The notes: generated by a model not told the origin, from the letters alone. A DNA stretch of 34,807 bases from Companilactobacillus versmoldensis DSM 14857 = KCTC 3814 (GCF_001434295.1 NZ_AZFA01000014.1:22700-57506); one strand, 5' to 3'. Shown: positions 8,760 to 17,180, counted from the stretch's first letter. A program made the numbers and translations.

Positions 8760-10166
8760 ATGCTAAAAATATTTAATACATATACGCGTGAAAAAGAAGA
8801 ATTTAAACCGATTCATCCTGATCAAGTCAACATGTATGTCTGTGGCCCAACTGTCTATAACTATATCCATATTGGTAATGGTCGTTCGATCGTGGCTTTT
8901 GATACTATCAGACGTTATTTAGAGTATTTGGGCTACCAAGTAAAATTTGTTTCTAATTTTACTGACGTTGATAACAAGATGATCAAAGAAGCTGCTCGTG
9001 AAAACATTACTGTACCCGAAGTAGCTGATAAATTTATTAAAGCTTTTTATGAAGACGTTGCCAAATTGAACGTCCAAAAAGCGACGATCAATCCTCGAGC
9101 CACTGACAATATCCCCGAGATCATTGATTTCATTAAAGTATTGATCGATAAAGGTTATGCTTATGAATCTGATGGGGATGTCTTTTATCGAGCTCGTAGG
9201 TTTGATAATTATGGCAAATTGTCTGGGATGGATATTGATCAATTAGTCGAAGGTGCTAGTGAACATATAGGTGAAGCCGAATTTGATAAGAAACAAGACC
9301 CAATCGACTTTGCCCTTTGGAAAAAGGCTAAGCCAGGTGAGATCAAATGGGATTCACCTTGGGGAGAAGGCCGTCCAGGCTGGCACATCGAGTGCTCAGT
9401 CATGTCGACCAAGTATTTAGGTAATAACTTTGATATTCACGGTGGTGGCCAAGACCTTGAATTCCCACATCATGAAAACGAGATCGCTCAATCAGAAGCA
9501 GAAACTGGTGAGAAGTTCGTCAATTATTGGATGCATAATGGATTTGTGACAGTGGAAAATAATGAGAAGATGAGTAAGTCGCTCGGTAACTTTGTGACTG
9601 TGCATGATCTAGTCAAGACAACAGATCCACAAGTGATCCGTTTCTTCTTATCATCAACCCACTATCGTCGTCCGTTGGAATATTCCCAAGCTAATTTACA
9701 AAAAGCTAGCGATAATCTCGAACGGATCAAAACTGCTTACAGCAATCTACAATTCCGACTTAACGATGCTTCAGCTAAGAGTGACGACTCAATTGCTCCA
9801 GCAGTTGATAAGATCGTTTCCGATTATAAAGAAGCAATGAACGATGATTTCAACGTTCAAAATGCTTTGACTTCGATCTTTGAACTAGTTAATCTAGCTA
9901 ATAATTACAGTTCAAAAGATACGATCAATTCAGACGATACTCAAAAGATCTTAGACACTTTAGCTGACTTAGCGGGAATATTAGGTGTCAAGTTCGACCA
10001 ACAAGGAAAATTGTCAGACGATATTCAGCAGCTAGTTGATCAACGTGATCAAGCCAGAGCAGATAAAGATTTCGCAACAAGTGATAAATTACGTGACAAA
10101 TTAAAAGAAATGGGCGTTATTCTTGAAGATACGCCGCAAGGAACACGGTGGCACATAGATGGTTAA
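8760..10166 (+). CDS. cysS: Cysteinyl-tRNA synthetase
   Basis: A 468-residue class I synthetase that charges tRNA-Cys. Zinc ligand Cys28 lies in YVCGPTVYN, the HIGH-type motif is HIGN at 37-40, further zinc ligands come from HIECS and HHENE segments, and KMSKS is at 270-274. The C-terminal anticodon-binding region contains the [19 protein letters not shown] helix typical of CysRS. AGGTGAGA precedes the ATG. The last eight bases overlap mrnC. Confidence 0.97.
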   Translation: MLKIFNTYTREKEEFKPIHPDQVNMYVCGPTVYNYIHIGNGRSIVAFDTIRRYLEYLGYQVKFVSNFTDVDNKMIKEAARENITVPEVADKFIKAFYEDVAKLNVQKATINPRATDNIPEIIDFIKVLIDKGYAYESDGDVFYRARRFDNYGKLSGMDIDQLVEGASEHIGEAEFDKKQDPIDFALWKKAKPGEIKWDSPWGEGRPGWHIECSVMSTKYLGNNFDIHGGGQDLEFPHHENEIAQSEAETGEKFVNYWMHNGFVTVENNEKMSKSLGNFVTVHDLVKTTDPQVIRFFLSSTHYRRPLEYSQANLQKASDNLERIKTAYSNLQFRLNDASAKSDDSIAPAVDKIVSDYKEAMNDDFNVQNALTSIFELVNLANNYSSKDTINSDDTQKILDTLADLAGILGVKFDQQGKLSDDIQQLVDQRDQARADKDFATSDKLRDKLKEMGVILEDTPQGTRWHIDG

Positions 10167-10563
10167 AATAGAACAATTAAATGGCGTTACACTAGCATAT
10201 TTAGGGGATGCTGTTTACGAAGTATTCATTCGTGAGCATCTTTTAGCTGGCGGTACGACTAAGGTCAATGAGTTGCAACGGCTGGCGAAACATTTTGTTT
10301 CTGCTAAGGCGCAAGCAGCTTTGATCAATCTGATGGTCGAGGAAAACTTTTTGACTGAGGATGAAGAACGAATCTACAAAAATGGCCGTAATGCCAAGAA
10401 AAATACTAAAGCTAAAAATACTAGTGTGGTGACATACCATATGTCGACCGGTTTTGAAGCCTTGATTGGATACTTAGACATCACCGATGATAAGAAACGG
10501 CTTCAAGAAATAATTGATTTTTGTATTGAAAAAGTAGAGGCAGGTGCAACAGATGCAGAATAA
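10159..10563 (+). CDS. mrnC: Mini-ribonuclease III
   Basis: This 134-residue protein is an RNase III catalytic domain without the dsRNA-binding domain; the family matures 23S rRNA ends in Bacillus. The signature [18 protein letters not shown] (residues 12-29) carries the metal-binding Asp, and [13 protein letters not shown] (about 95-107) supplies the second acidic cluster. It overlaps cysS upstream and rlmB downstream, an arrangement conserved in Firmicutes. Confidence 0.95.
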   Translation: MVKIEQLNGVTLAYLGDAVYEVFIREHLLAGGTTKVNELQRLAKHFVSAKAQAALINLMVEENFLTEDEERIYKNGRNAKKNTKAKNTSVVTYHMSTGFEALIGYLDITDDKKRLQEIIDFCIEKVEAGATDAE

Positions 10564-11311
10564 TTCGGAGGAAACTGAATTAGTCTTTGGAACTCATGCA
10601 GTCGTTGAATTATTGAAATCACCAACTGCCAACCAACGAGTGAATAAAGTTTTAGTTCAAAAGGATTTGAAGAGTGAGCACATTGGTGAAGTCATCAAAC
10701 TTGCTAAACGTGATCGTCTCATTGTCCAGGAAGTTCCCAAAAATAAATTGGATACCATTACTAATAATGGGACCCATCAAGGTATGGCGGCTTATATTGC
10801 TCCATATCAGTATGCTGAAATGGATGCTATTTTTGAGAATGCTGAAAAGAAGGGGACGGATCCATTTATCTTGATCTTAGACAAGATCGAAGATCCCCAT
10901 AATCTAGGTTCAATCATGCGGACAGCTGATGCGGTCGGAGTTGATGGCATCATTATTCCTAAGCATCGTTCAACTGGATTGACTTCGACAGTTGCTAAGA
11001 CTTCAACTGGTGCAATCGAGCATATCCCGGTCGTTCGTGTGACTAATTTGGTCAACATGATCAAGGATTTGAAGAAGAAAAACGTATGGGTCTTTGGTAC
11101 CGCAATGGAAGGTCATAACTATCGTCAATGGAACGCCAAAGGTGCGATTGCTTTAGTTATTGGTAACGAAGGTAAGGGAGTTTCACCACTAGTTCAAAAA
11201 CAAGTTGATGAAACTTTGAGTATTCCCATGGTCGGACACGTTCAAAGTTTGAATGCTAGTGTCGCTACCGGAGTTTTGCTTTACCAAGCTTATGCTTCGA
11301 GAAATGAATAA
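10553..11311 (+). CDS. rlmB: 23S rRNA (guanosine-2'-O)-methyltransferase RlmB (TrmH/SPOUT family)
   Basis: A 252-residue SPOUT methyltransferase. The N-terminal substrate-binding domain starts LVFGTHAVVELL, and the SpoU motifs are visible: DKIEDPHNLGSIMRTADA (motif 1), VIGNEGKGVSPLV (motif 2) and IPMVGHVQSLNASVATGVLL (motif 3, the knot). I prefer ATG 10553 over GTG 10544 because AGAGGCAGG lies at a better distance. It overlaps mrnC by 11 bases. A terminator follows. Family members methylate a conserved guanosine of 23S rRNA domain V; closely related members act on tRNA, so target assignment rests on synteny. Confidence 0.92.
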   Translation: MQNNSEETELVFGTHAVVELLKSPTANQRVNKVLVQKDLKSEHIGEVIKLAKRDRLIVQEVPKNKLDTITNNGTHQGMAAYIAPYQYAEMDAIFENAEKKGTDPFILILDKIEDPHNLGSIMRTADAVGVDGIIIPKHRSTGLTSTVAKTSTGAIEHIPVVRVTNLVNMIKDLKKKNVWVFGTAMEGHNYRQWNAKGAIALVIGNEGKGVSPLVQKQVDETLSIPMVGHVQSLNASVATGVLLYQAYASRNE

Positions 11312-11327
11312 TTTATATAAAAAAATT

Positions 11328-11359
11328 AACAGTTATCCGTTAGCGATAACTGTTTTTTT
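11328..11359 (+). terminator. Rho-independent terminator after rlmB
   Basis: AACAGTTATC pairs with GATAACTGTT across a seven-base loop, followed by a run of T. Confidence 0.9.
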
Positions 11360-11395
11360 GTAAACAAACGTTCGGTTTAAATCTGGTTTGAGTCC

Positions 11396-12013
11396 ATGAT
11401 ATTGTATTTTTACAGAAAATACGCACCGTACATTTTAGCAATGAACATTAGAATAGAGCACGATCTGATTACACGAGTTAGAGACTACAACGATTCTGAT
11501 GCACTGCAACAATTGGTCAGAAAATATCAGCCAATGGTAGATCGAATGTTTAAAATGTATTGGTTGAACGGATATGATCGCAACGATTGGTATCAAGAAT
11601 CTTATATTGTCTGTTATGAGACTTGTCAACGTTTTGACGGGAGTCATGGTTCGCGTTTTGCTAACTTCTTTAAGATGAGGTTCAACAATCACATCATTTC
11701 TTTGATCAGAGCTCAACGAGCTGTTAAACGACAGGCTAATAATGGTGCTTGTTCATATGAGGACTTGGTAGCCAGTGGTGATTCAGTCTTAGATTTTTTC
11801 AAGCGACCGGCTCCTAGTGTGGTCGATTTAGTCACTCATTTTGAAATTCTGATTGAAGATTTGAGTGATCTAGAATTAGCTGCCTTTCGAATTATCTTGG
11901 GTGATTTGACTGATGAAGAAGTTTATCAGATCCATGGATGTGACGAGCAACAGCTGATGAGAGCTTCCAGTCGTTGCAAAGCAAAGCTCCGAAAAAAATT
12001 GAGTAAAGTATAA
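11396..12013 (+). CDS. sigH: Sigma-70 family factor, SigH/ComX-like
   Basis: A 205-residue sigma-like protein. The region around residues 30-110 resembles sigma region 2 (ALQQLVRKYQPMVDRMFKMY, DRNDWYQESYIVCYETCQRFD, NFFKMRFNNHIISLIRAQRA). The C-terminal part (LELAAFRIILGDLTDEEVYQ onward) is a divergent region 4. Its place just before rpmG-secE-nusG matches B. subtilis sigH, though yacP is absent. In several lactobacilli the homologue activates competence genes; I infer that role but the sequence does not prove it. The start is uncertain: ATG 11396 and ATG 11441 (MNIRIEHDL) both lack a strong Shine-Dalgarno site, which hints at weak or controlled translation. Confidence 0.8.
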   Translation: MILYFYRKYAPYILAMNIRIEHDLITRVRDYNDSDALQQLVRKYQPMVDRMFKMYWLNGYDRNDWYQESYIVCYETCQRFDGSHGSRFANFFKMRFNNHIISLIRAQRAVKRQANNGACSYEDLVASGDSVLDFFKRPAPSVVDLVTHFEILIEDLSDLELAAFRIILGDLTDEEVYQIHGCDEQQLMRASSRCKAKLRKKLSKV

Positions 12014-12029
12014 TTAAGATATTTTGTCG

Positions 12030-12058
12030 TGGACTTTTTTATACTAAAACGGTACAAT
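12030..12058 (+). promoter_or_regulatory. Promoter for rpmG-secE
   Basis: TGGACT (12030-12035) and TACAAT (12053-12058) are separated by 17 bases and read toward rpmG. Confidence 0.6.
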
Positions 12059-12104
12059 GTTTAGGACATAAACCGTACTTTTACGGAAGATTGTGGTGAA
12101 CATT

Positions 12105-12254
12105 ATGGGACTAAGAAAAGTTGCTCTCGCATGTAGCGTTTGCGGATCAAGAAATTATACGATCACAGAGAATCCTAACCGAACAGAACGTTTAGAGGTT
12201 AAGAAATTCTGTAAACACTGTGGCAAACATACATTACATAAAGAAACACGTTAA
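12105..12254 (+). CDS. rpmG: Ribosomal protein L33 (bL33)
   Basis: A 49-residue protein starting [18 protein letters not shown], short but complete. Two Cys pairs (CSVC and CKHC) form the zinc ribbon of the zinc-binding (C+) L33 type. It sits in the standard rpmG-secE-nusG order, 14 bases before secE. Zinc-type L33 is often replaced by a zinc-free paralogue under zinc limitation; no paralogue is in the window. Confidence 0.95.
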   Translation: MGLRKVALACSVCGSRNYTITENPNRTERLEVKKFCKHCGKHTLHKETR

Positions 12255-12268
12255 TTTTGGAGGATCAA

Positions 12269-12454
12269 ATGAGACTATTTAGATTTTTTGGCAGCGTTAA
12301 AAAGGAAATGAAGTTGGTCGTATGGCCAACATGGAAAGAAAACAGAAGAGATACTTGGACTGTTATCATGACATCTCTAATGTATGCTGTCTTCTTTGCT
12401 GTAGTTGATTGGGCACTAGTTGAGATCTTACAACATGTTTTCATGGGTAAATAA
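12269..12454 (+). CDS. secE: Preprotein translocase subunit SecE
   Basis: A 61-residue single-span membrane protein of the SecYEG channel. The amphipathic N-terminal helix with the conserved LVVWPTWKE (about residues 17-25) precedes the membrane segment VIMTSLMYAVFFAVVDWALV (about 33-52). ATG 12269 is chosen over an in-frame upstream TTG because TTGGAGGA lies just before it. Length fits the short Gram-positive form. Confidence 0.95.
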   Translation: MRLFRFFGSVKKEMKLVVWPTWKENRRDTWTVIMTSLMYAVFFAVVDWALVEILQHVFMGK

Positions 12455-12501
12455 TTGATACTAACTGTTAAATCTGATATTATTTAATTGCTGAAAAAAA
12501 T

Positions 12502-12525
12502 CTCGAACATTGTTCGAGGTTTTTT
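12502..12525 (+). terminator. Terminator/attenuator between secE and nusG
   Basis: CTCGAAC-ATT-GTTCGAG followed by GTTTTTT, 27 bases before the nusG ATG. It lies inside an otherwise conserved gene pair. Confidence 0.8.
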
Positions 12526-12551
12526 ATTTTGATATTTTTTTGGAGGAAATT

Positions 12552-13097
12552 ATGGCTGAAGCTGGCGAAAAACAATGGTACGTTTTACACACTTATTCTG
12601 GATATGAAAATAAAGTTAAAGAAAATCTAGAATCTCGTGCACAATCAATGGGTATGGAAGATTACATCTTCCGTGCTGTCGTACCTGAAGAAGAAGAAAC
12701 AAAGATGAAGAACGGTAAAGAAAAGAAAGAAATGGAAAAGACATTCCCTGGCTATGTATTAGTCGAGATGGTCATGTCTGATGAATCTTGGTTTATCGTT
12801 CGTAATACTCCAGGTGTTACTGGATTTGTTGGGAGCCACGGTTCTGGATCAAAACCAGCACCATTATTGCCTGAAGAAATTGATAATATTTTACATGACA
12901 TGGGTGTTTCAGCCCGGCAACATGACACTGACTTCGAAGTCGGTGAAACAGTAACAATCGTCGATGGTGCCTTTGCTCAAATGAGCGGTAAGGTCACTGA
13001 AGTTGATGGTGAACACATGAAACTTAAAGTTGAAGTTGACATGTTTGGCCGGATGACTAACGCCGAAGTTAACTTTGATGATGTCGACAAACAATAA
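12552..13097 (+). CDS. nusG: Transcription termination/antitermination factor NusG
   Basis: A 181-residue NusG with the N-terminal NGN domain (KQWYVLHTYSGYENKVKENL, then FPGYVLVEM and VRNTPGVTGFVG) and a C-terminal KOW domain (about 125-181, VGETVTIVDGAFAQMSGKV). It binds RNA polymerase and controls pausing, termination and transcription-translation coupling. The ATG at 12552 follows TTTGGAGGAAAT. Length matches Firmicutes NusG. No own promoter is clear beyond the AT-rich stretch after the terminator, so expression may rely on readthrough. Confidence 0.97.
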   Translation: MAEAGEKQWYVLHTYSGYENKVKENLESRAQSMGMEDYIFRAVVPEEEETKMKNGKEKKEMEKTFPGYVLVEMVMSDESWFIVRNTPGVTGFVGSHGSGSKPAPLLPEEIDNILHDMGVSARQHDTDFEVGETVTIVDGAFAQMSGKVTEVDGEHMKLKVEVDMFGRMTNAEVNFDDVDKQ

Positions 13098-13104
13098 TTC
13101 TCTA

Positions 13105-13133
13105 TTGATATAGTTATTTCATCATGCTACACT
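13105..13133 (+). promoter_or_regulatory. Promoter for rplK-rplA
   Basis: TTGATA (13105-13110) and TACACT (13128-13133) with a 17-base spacer. The transcript would begin just before the L1-type site. Confidence 0.65.
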
Positions 13134-13155
13134 ATCCAAGTATGTTTCGCATACT

Positions 13156-13190
13156 GTGGGAGAGGAAATTTTTATCCTCATCAAGACCAC
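13156..13190 (+). promoter_or_regulatory. Ribosomal protein L1 binding-site-like leader element (rplK)
   Basis: GTGG (13156-13159) pairs with CCAC (13187-13190) and GAGGA (13162-13166) with TCCTC (13175-13179), leaving an asymmetric internal loop, GA against ATCAAGA. This mimics the L1 site of 23S rRNA (GGUGGGAG with GUGAAAUACCACC, recalled). L1 autoregulation of the rplKA mRNA is known in other bacteria. A second copy lies before rplA. Confidence 0.65.
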
Positions 13191-13215
13191 ATCACGGAAG
13201 AGGAGGTAATTTTTC

Positions 13216-13641
13216 GTGGCTAAAAAAGTTGCAAATATCGTTAAATTACAAATACCTGCTGGTCAAGCTACTCCAGCTCCACCAGTTGGTCCAGCTTTAG
13301 GTCAAGCTGGTATCAATATCGTTGCATTTACAAAAGATTTTAATGCACGTACACAGGATCAACAAGGAATGATCATTCCTGTTGTTATCTCAGTTTATGA
13401 AGATCGTTCATTCGATTTCGTTACTAAGACACCACCTGCTGCTGTTCTTTTGAAGAAAGCTGCCGGTGTTGATAGTGGCTCTGGCGAACCTAACACAAAC
13501 AAGGTTGCCACAGTTACATCAGATCAAGTTCGCGAAATTGCTGAAACCAAGATGAAAGACCTAAACGCTGCTAGTGTTGAAGCTGCAATGCGTATGGTTG
13601 CTGGTACTGCAAGAAGTATGGGCTTCGAAGTTAAAGACTAG
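13216..13641 (+). CDS. rplK: Ribosomal protein L11 (uL11)
   Basis: A 141-residue L11, part of the GTPase-associated centre, which also couples RelA to the ribosome. The protein starts [20 protein letters not shown], with the [14 protein letters not shown] motif in the N-terminal domain and the rRNA-binding C-terminal domain ending [10 protein letters not shown]. The start is GTG behind GGAAGAGGAGG. rplA follows after a structured leader. Confidence 0.98.
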   Translation: MAKKVANIVKLQIPAGQATPAPPVGPALGQAGINIVAFTKDFNARTQDQQGMIIPVVISVYEDRSFDFVTKTPPAAVLLKKAAGVDSGSGEPNTNKVATVTSDQVREIAETKMKDLNAASVEAAMRMVAGTARSMGFEVKD

Positions 13642-13688
13642 TCTTAACTTTTTCACAGTTTACAGGAATGTGAAAGCATTCTTAACAA

Positions 13689-13723
13689 GTGGGAGGGGAA
13701 AATCTAAATCCCCAATGGACCAC
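13689..13723 (+). promoter_or_regulatory. Second L1 binding-site-like element (rplA leader)
   Basis: GTGG (13689-13692) pairs with CCAC (13720-13723) and GGGGA (13695-13699) with TCCCC (13709-13713), with GA against AATGGA in the internal loop. The layout is the same as in the rplK element. The rplA Shine-Dalgarno site (GGAGG) begins only eight bases after it, so L1 binding could block rplA translation directly. Confidence 0.65.
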
Positions 13724-13743
13724 AAAGCAAGGAGGAACTTAGC

Positions 13744-14424
13744 ATGGCTAAGCATGGAAAAAAATATATGGACGCAGTTAAAGGCTTAGATAAGTCAAAG
13801 ACTTACTCTGCCGAAGAAGCTGCTGATTTACTTAAGAAAATTGATTACGCAAAATTCGATTCAACAATCGAAGTTGCTGTTAACTTGGACGTAGATCCAA
13901 AACAAGCTGACCAACAAATTCGTGGCGCAATCGTGCTACCAAATGGTACAGGTAAGACATCGAAGGTTATTGTCTTTGCAGAAGGACAACAAGCTAAAGA
14001 TGCTGAAGCTGCCGGTGCTGATGTTGTTGGTTCAGATGATCTTGTTGAAAAAATTCAAGATGGTTGGTTAGACTTCGACGTTGCCGTTGCTACACCACCA
14101 ATGATGGCTAAAGTTGGACGTTTAGGTCGTGTACTTGGACCTAAAGGTTTAATGCCTAACCCTAAGACTGGTACAGTTACAATGGACGTTACAAAAGCTG
14201 TTAACGACATTAAAGCTGGACAAGTTGCTTACCGTGTAGATTCAAATGGTTTGATCCATGCACCTATCGGTAAGGCATCATTTGATACAAAGAAACTTTC
14301 AGAAAACTTCGATGCATTTTACGAAGCTATCTTGAAGGCTCGTCCTGCATCACTTAAGGGTGCATATGTTACAAGTGTTAACATGACTTCAACATTTGGC
14401 CCTGGTCTTAAGATCAACGCTTAA
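13744..14424 (+). CDS. rplA: Ribosomal protein L1 (uL1)
   Basis: A 226-residue L1 of the ribosomal stalk that contacts E-site tRNA. It starts [16 protein letters not shown]. The conserved segments [20 protein letters not shown] and MPNPKTGTV (about 117-143) are the rRNA-binding region. GGAGGAAC precedes the ATG. L1 is also the likely repressor of its own operon through the two leader sites. Confidence 0.98.
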   Translation: MAKHGKKYMDAVKGLDKSKTYSAEEAADLLKKIDYAKFDSTIEVAVNLDVDPKQADQQIRGAIVLPNGTGKTSKVIVFAEGQQAKDAEAAGADVVGSDDLVEKIQDGWLDFDVAVATPPMMAKVGRLGRVLGPKGLMPNPKTGTVTMDVTKAVNDIKAGQVAYRVDSNGLIHAPIGKASFDTKKLSENFDAFYEAILKARPASLKGAYVTSVNMTSTFGPGLKINA

Positions 14425-14429
14425 TCTTA

Positions 14430-14458
14430 TTGACTTATAACCAAAATGATGATAAATT
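14430..14458 (+). promoter_or_regulatory. Promoter for rplJ-rplL
   Basis: TTGACT (14430-14435) and TAAATT (14453-14458) with a 17-base spacer, directly after rplA. Confidence 0.6.
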
Positions 14459-14471
14459 ACAATAGTTGATT

Positions 14472-14575
14472 TCTACCGAAGACTCAGGTGACGAAAGTCT
14501 TAATATCCTGCCGAGGCCAGAAGATTGTTAAATAATCTCTGTGCTCATTCGGGTGCAGAGATTTTATTTTATAGC
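14472..14575 (+). promoter_or_regulatory. L10 leader with attenuator
   Basis: ACCGAAGACTCAGGTGACGA and the following AAAGTCTTAATATCCTGCCG (about 14475-14514) match the conserved core of the ribosomal protein L10 leader, bound by the L10(L12)4 complex. Downstream, AATCTCTG (14534-14541) and CAGAGATT (14556-14563) form a hairpin followed by TTTATTTTA, a terminator, so control is probably by attenuation. This accounts for most of the 200-base gap between rplA and rplJ. Confidence 0.85.
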
Positions 14576-14624
14576 CGAAAATTAGTAGAGACGACTAAAT
14601 TAATTATGGAGGTGAAACGTAAAA

Positions 14625-15131
14625 ATGAAGCAAGAAGTATTGAACAAGAAACAAGCAGAAGTTGATGCCGTTGTTGAAAGCTTGAAGAGTGCAAAATCAG
14701 TTGTAGTTATTGACTACCTTGGTTTAACTGTTGAAGAAGCAACAAGTATGCGTAGTGAATTACGTGAACAAGGTGCATCAATGCAAGTTATTAAGAATAC
14801 AATCTTAAGACGTGCTGCTGACGCTGCTGGTATCGAAGGAATTGAAGACTTATTCGTAGGTCCTACTGCTATCGCTTATTCTGAAGAAGACCCAGTTGCT
14901 CCAGCAAAAGTTGCTGCAAAATATGCCAAAGATGTTGAATCCGTTGAAATCAAGGGTGGAATGATCGAAGGCAAAGTTGCTAGTCTTGAAGAAATTCAAA
15001 ACCTTGCAACACTACCATCAAGAGACGGCTTACTATCTATGTTGGTATCTGTATTACAAGCTCCAGTTCGCGACTTTGCTCTTACTGTTAAGGCAATTGC
15101 CGACAAGAAAGACGACGAACCAGCTGCTTAA
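14625..15131 (+). CDS. rplJ: Ribosomal protein L10 (uL10)
   Basis: A 168-residue stalk base protein that anchors L7/L12 dimers. It has the typical start region KKQAEVDAVVESLKSAKSVV and the DYLGLTVEEATSMRSELREQ segment (rRNA binding); the C-terminal helix from about residue 135 binds L12. GGAGGTGAAACG precedes the ATG at 14625. rplL follows after 43 bases. Confidence 0.98.
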   Translation: MKQEVLNKKQAEVDAVVESLKSAKSVVVIDYLGLTVEEATSMRSELREQGASMQVIKNTILRRAADAAGIEGIEDLFVGPTAIAYSEEDPVAPAKVAAKYAKDVESVEIKGGMIEGKVASLEEIQNLATLPSRDGLLSMLVSVLQAPVRDFALTVKAIADKKDDEPAA

Positions 15132-15174
15132 TTAAATAAATAAAAAACTAAAATTATATTTGGAGGATTTTAAA

Positions 15175-15543
15175 ATGGCTTTAGATACACAAGCAATTAT
15201 TGACCAATTAAAAGATGCATCAATCCTTGAACTAAACGATTTAGTTAAGGCTATCGAAGACGAATTTGACGTTACAGCTGCTGCTCCAGTTGCTGCTGCA
15301 GGTGCTGCTGGTGGCGACGACGCTGCTGAAAAAGATTCATTCGACGTTGAGTTGACAGAATCAGGACAAGAAAAAGTTAAGGTTATCAAGGAAGTTCGTG
15401 CAATTACTGGACTTGGCTTGAAAGACTCAAAAGACCTTGTTGATGGCGCACCTAAGGTTATCAAGGAAGGCGTTGCTAAAGCAGATGCTGACGAAATGAA
15501 AGAAAAACTTGAAGGCGTTGGCGCTACAGTAACATTGAAATAA
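15175..15543 (+). CDS. rplL: Ribosomal protein L7/L12 (bL12)
   Basis: A 122-residue protein of the flexible stalk that recruits translational GTPases. The N-terminal dimerisation region ([20 protein letters not shown]) is followed by an Ala/Gly-rich hinge at about 44-58, then the C-terminal domain ([36 protein letters not shown]). ATG 15175 is preceded by TTGGAGGATT. A terminator follows at once. Confidence 0.98.
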   Translation: MALDTQAIIDQLKDASILELNDLVKAIEDEFDVTAAAPVAAAGAAGGDDAAEKDSFDVELTESGQEKVKVIKEVRAITGLGLKDSKDLVDGAPKVIKEGVAKADADEMKEKLEGVGATVTLK

Positions 15544-15561
15544 TTAACTTATGTTAAAATT

Positions 15562-15587
15562 AATCCTCGAAAGAGGATTTTTTTTTA
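15562..15587 (+). terminator. Terminator after rplL
   Basis: AATCCTC-GAAA-GAGGATT, a GNRA-type tetraloop, then a long T run. Confidence 0.92.
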
Positions 15588-15615
15588 CCCAAATTTATTT
15601 ATGAAGAGGACAACG

Positions 15616-16215
15616 ATGGCAAATCAATATTTTGAAAATTCAGCTGATCTCGAACACGAACTAAAAACTTTTGATTTCACATTGAAAAATCACAATTTGA
15701 AATTTACTTCCGACAGTGGTGTCTTTTCGCGCCAAACAATCGACTTTGGTTCAAGGGTCTTGATCGATGCTGTCAATTTTTCGACAGTTCCCCAAGGCAA
15801 TATCCTAGATGTTGGCTGTGGCTACGGACCAATCGGGCTCGCACTAGCCAAAGATCAACCGAGTCGTCAGGTAACCATGACCGATGTCAATCTGCGAGCA
15901 TTAGACCTGGCCAAGAAGAATGCACAAGTCAACAAAATCACCAATACCAACATTTTCGAATCAGACGTATATGAAAATATTACTGAGAAGTATGCCTTGA
16001 TCGTGTCAAATCCACCAATCAGAGCTGGTAAGAAGGTAGTATCAGCAATTCTTTCTGATGCTTCGAAACATTTATTGCCCAATGGTGAACTCTGGGTCGT
16101 TCTACAAAAGAAGCAGGGGGAGCCTTCAGCTAGAAAATTAATGAAGACAATTTATGGAAATGTTGAAATAGTTACGCGTGATAAGGGGTATTATATTCTT
16201 AGAAGCAAACTCTAG
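15616..16215 (+). CDS. Class I SAM-dependent methyltransferase, RsmC/YbxB-like
   Basis: A 199-residue single-domain methyltransferase. The SAM-binding motif DVGCGYGPIG is at 65-74 and NPPIR (132-136) is the catalytic motif of N2-guanine methyltransferases acting on rRNA. It lacks the duplicated N-terminal domain of enterobacterial RsmC and matches B. subtilis YbxB, which also follows rplL. The 16S rRNA target is inferred. ATG 15616 is favoured over ATG 15601 because AAGAGGA sits five bases upstream. Confidence 0.88.
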   Translation: MANQYFENSADLEHELKTFDFTLKNHNLKFTSDSGVFSRQTIDFGSRVLIDAVNFSTVPQGNILDVGCGYGPIGLALAKDQPSRQVTMTDVNLRALDLAKKNAQVNKITNTNIFESDVYENITEKYALIVSNPPIRAGKKVVSAILSDASKHLLPNGELWVVLQKKQGEPSARKLMKTIYGNVEIVTRDKGYYILRSKL

Positions 16216-16231
16216 TTAAGGAGGAACTATC

Positions 16232-16534
16232 ATGGATAAAAAATTATTGATTGGACTCGGATTAGCAGTTTCAACTGGCGGGGCAGCTCTGATCGTTTTA
16301 GGAGCTTTTAAGACTGTCAGAAAGGTTAAAGTACGTCGTAAACGCAAGCAATTAAAGAAGTTAGCTAAAAAATATTTTAAGGGCAACCAGAAAGTCTTAG
16401 ACATTATTGATGGCTTATCTAGCTTTGAAGTACGAGTTATTTTTAAGATCTGGGAAAAGACTGGACAAAAAGCTCAAAACTTCAAATTTCCAGAGGCCAT
16501 CAGTTCTAAGTTACCAGATGTTGTTAAAGGTTAG
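16232..16534 (+). CDS. Small membrane-anchored basic protein, unknown function
   Basis: A 100-residue protein I do not recognise. Residues 4-27 (LLIGLGLAVSTGGAALIVLG) form one hydrophobic segment with small residues. Next comes a very basic stretch (about 28-50, VRKVKVRRKRKQLKKLAKKY) and then a predicted helical domain ending SSKLPDVVKG. The positive-inside rule places the C-terminus in the cytoplasm. GGAGGAAC precedes the ATG; it is 16 bases after the methyltransferase and two bases before tadA, so it belongs to that transcript. Confidence 0.75.
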   Translation: MDKKLLIGLGLAVSTGGAALIVLGAFKTVRKVKVRRKRKQLKKLAKKYFKGNQKVLDIIDGLSSFEVRVIFKIWEKTGQKAQNFKFPEAISSKLPDVVKG

Positions 16535-16536
16535 GT

Positions 16537-17013
16537 ATGAAGTTTTCTGAAGAAAAGAATCTTAGTTTTATGCAAATGGCACTCGATCAAGCTCAATTAG
16601 CGCAGGCTGATGGTGAGGTTCCAATCGGATGTTTAATCGTTGATAATCAAACATCCGAGATTATTGCCACAGGGTTTAATGAACGCGAACAAACTCAAGA
16701 TGCAATCAAGCACGCCGAGATCATTGCTATCGAAAAAGCTTGTCAAAAAGTGGGTAGTTGGCGTCTTGAACATACGAGCTTATATGTAACACTTGAACCT
16801 TGCCCGATGTGTGCTGGGGCAATCATCAATAGTCGTATCGAAGAAGTTATTTTTGGAGCCTATGATCCCAAGGCGGGCTCAGTTGGTTCAATCAACAACT
16901 TGTTCGAAGAAAAACGATACAATCACCACCCAGATTTTCTTGGGGGAATGTTAGCCGATGATTCAGCTAGCTTGCTTCAAAATTTCTTTCGAGAAATTCG
17001 TCGGAAAAAGTAG
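16537..17013 (+). CDS. tadA: tRNA-specific adenosine deaminase
   Basis: A 158-residue zinc deaminase that converts A34 of tRNA-Arg(ACG) to inosine. The zinc site is His59 and the catalytic Glu61 in KHAEII, with Cys89 and Cys92 in EPCPMCAGAI. The EVPIGCLIV and GAYDPKAGSVGS segments are typical. It starts two bases after the preceding small gene. The SRP RNA follows, as in Bacillus. Confidence 0.95.
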   Translation: MKFSEEKNLSFMQMALDQAQLAQADGEVPIGCLIVDNQTSEIIATGFNEREQTQDAIKHAEIIAIEKACQKVGSWRLEHTSLYVTLEPCPMCAGAIINSRIEEVIFGAYDPKAGSVGSINNLFEEKRYNHHPDFLGGMLADDSASLLQNFFREIRRKK

Positions 17014-17047
17014 CATAAATGAAGAATTTATAGTAATATAGTTATTG

Positions 17048-17136
17048 CCGAAAGGCCTTAGGGCAATGGTGCTCTTACGAATCGTGTCAGGTTCGGAAGA
17101 AAGCAGCACTAAGTAAGTTGCAACATGTGCCTTTTG
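17048..17136 (+). ncRNA. ffs: Signal recognition particle RNA, small bacterial type
   Basis: The conserved helix-8 core is present: GTGTCAGGTTCGGAAGAAAG followed by CAGCAC, which carries the GGNNCGGAAGNAAGCAGC-type signature and tetraloop bound by Ffh. Flanking bases pair: TGGTGCTC against the GCAC side, and AAAGGC (17051-17056) with GCCTTT (17129-17134) close the outer stem. Ends are estimated to within a few bases. Its position between tadA and dnaX is the usual Firmicutes one. Confidence 0.92.
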
Positions 17137-17150
17137 TTATGTATATTAGC

Positions 17151-17180
17151 CTCCTAATCTAACGATTAGGAGTTTTTTTT
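17151..17180 (+). terminator. Terminator after SRP RNA
   Basis: CTCCTAAT-ctaacg-ATTAGGAG followed by eight T. Confidence 0.92.
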
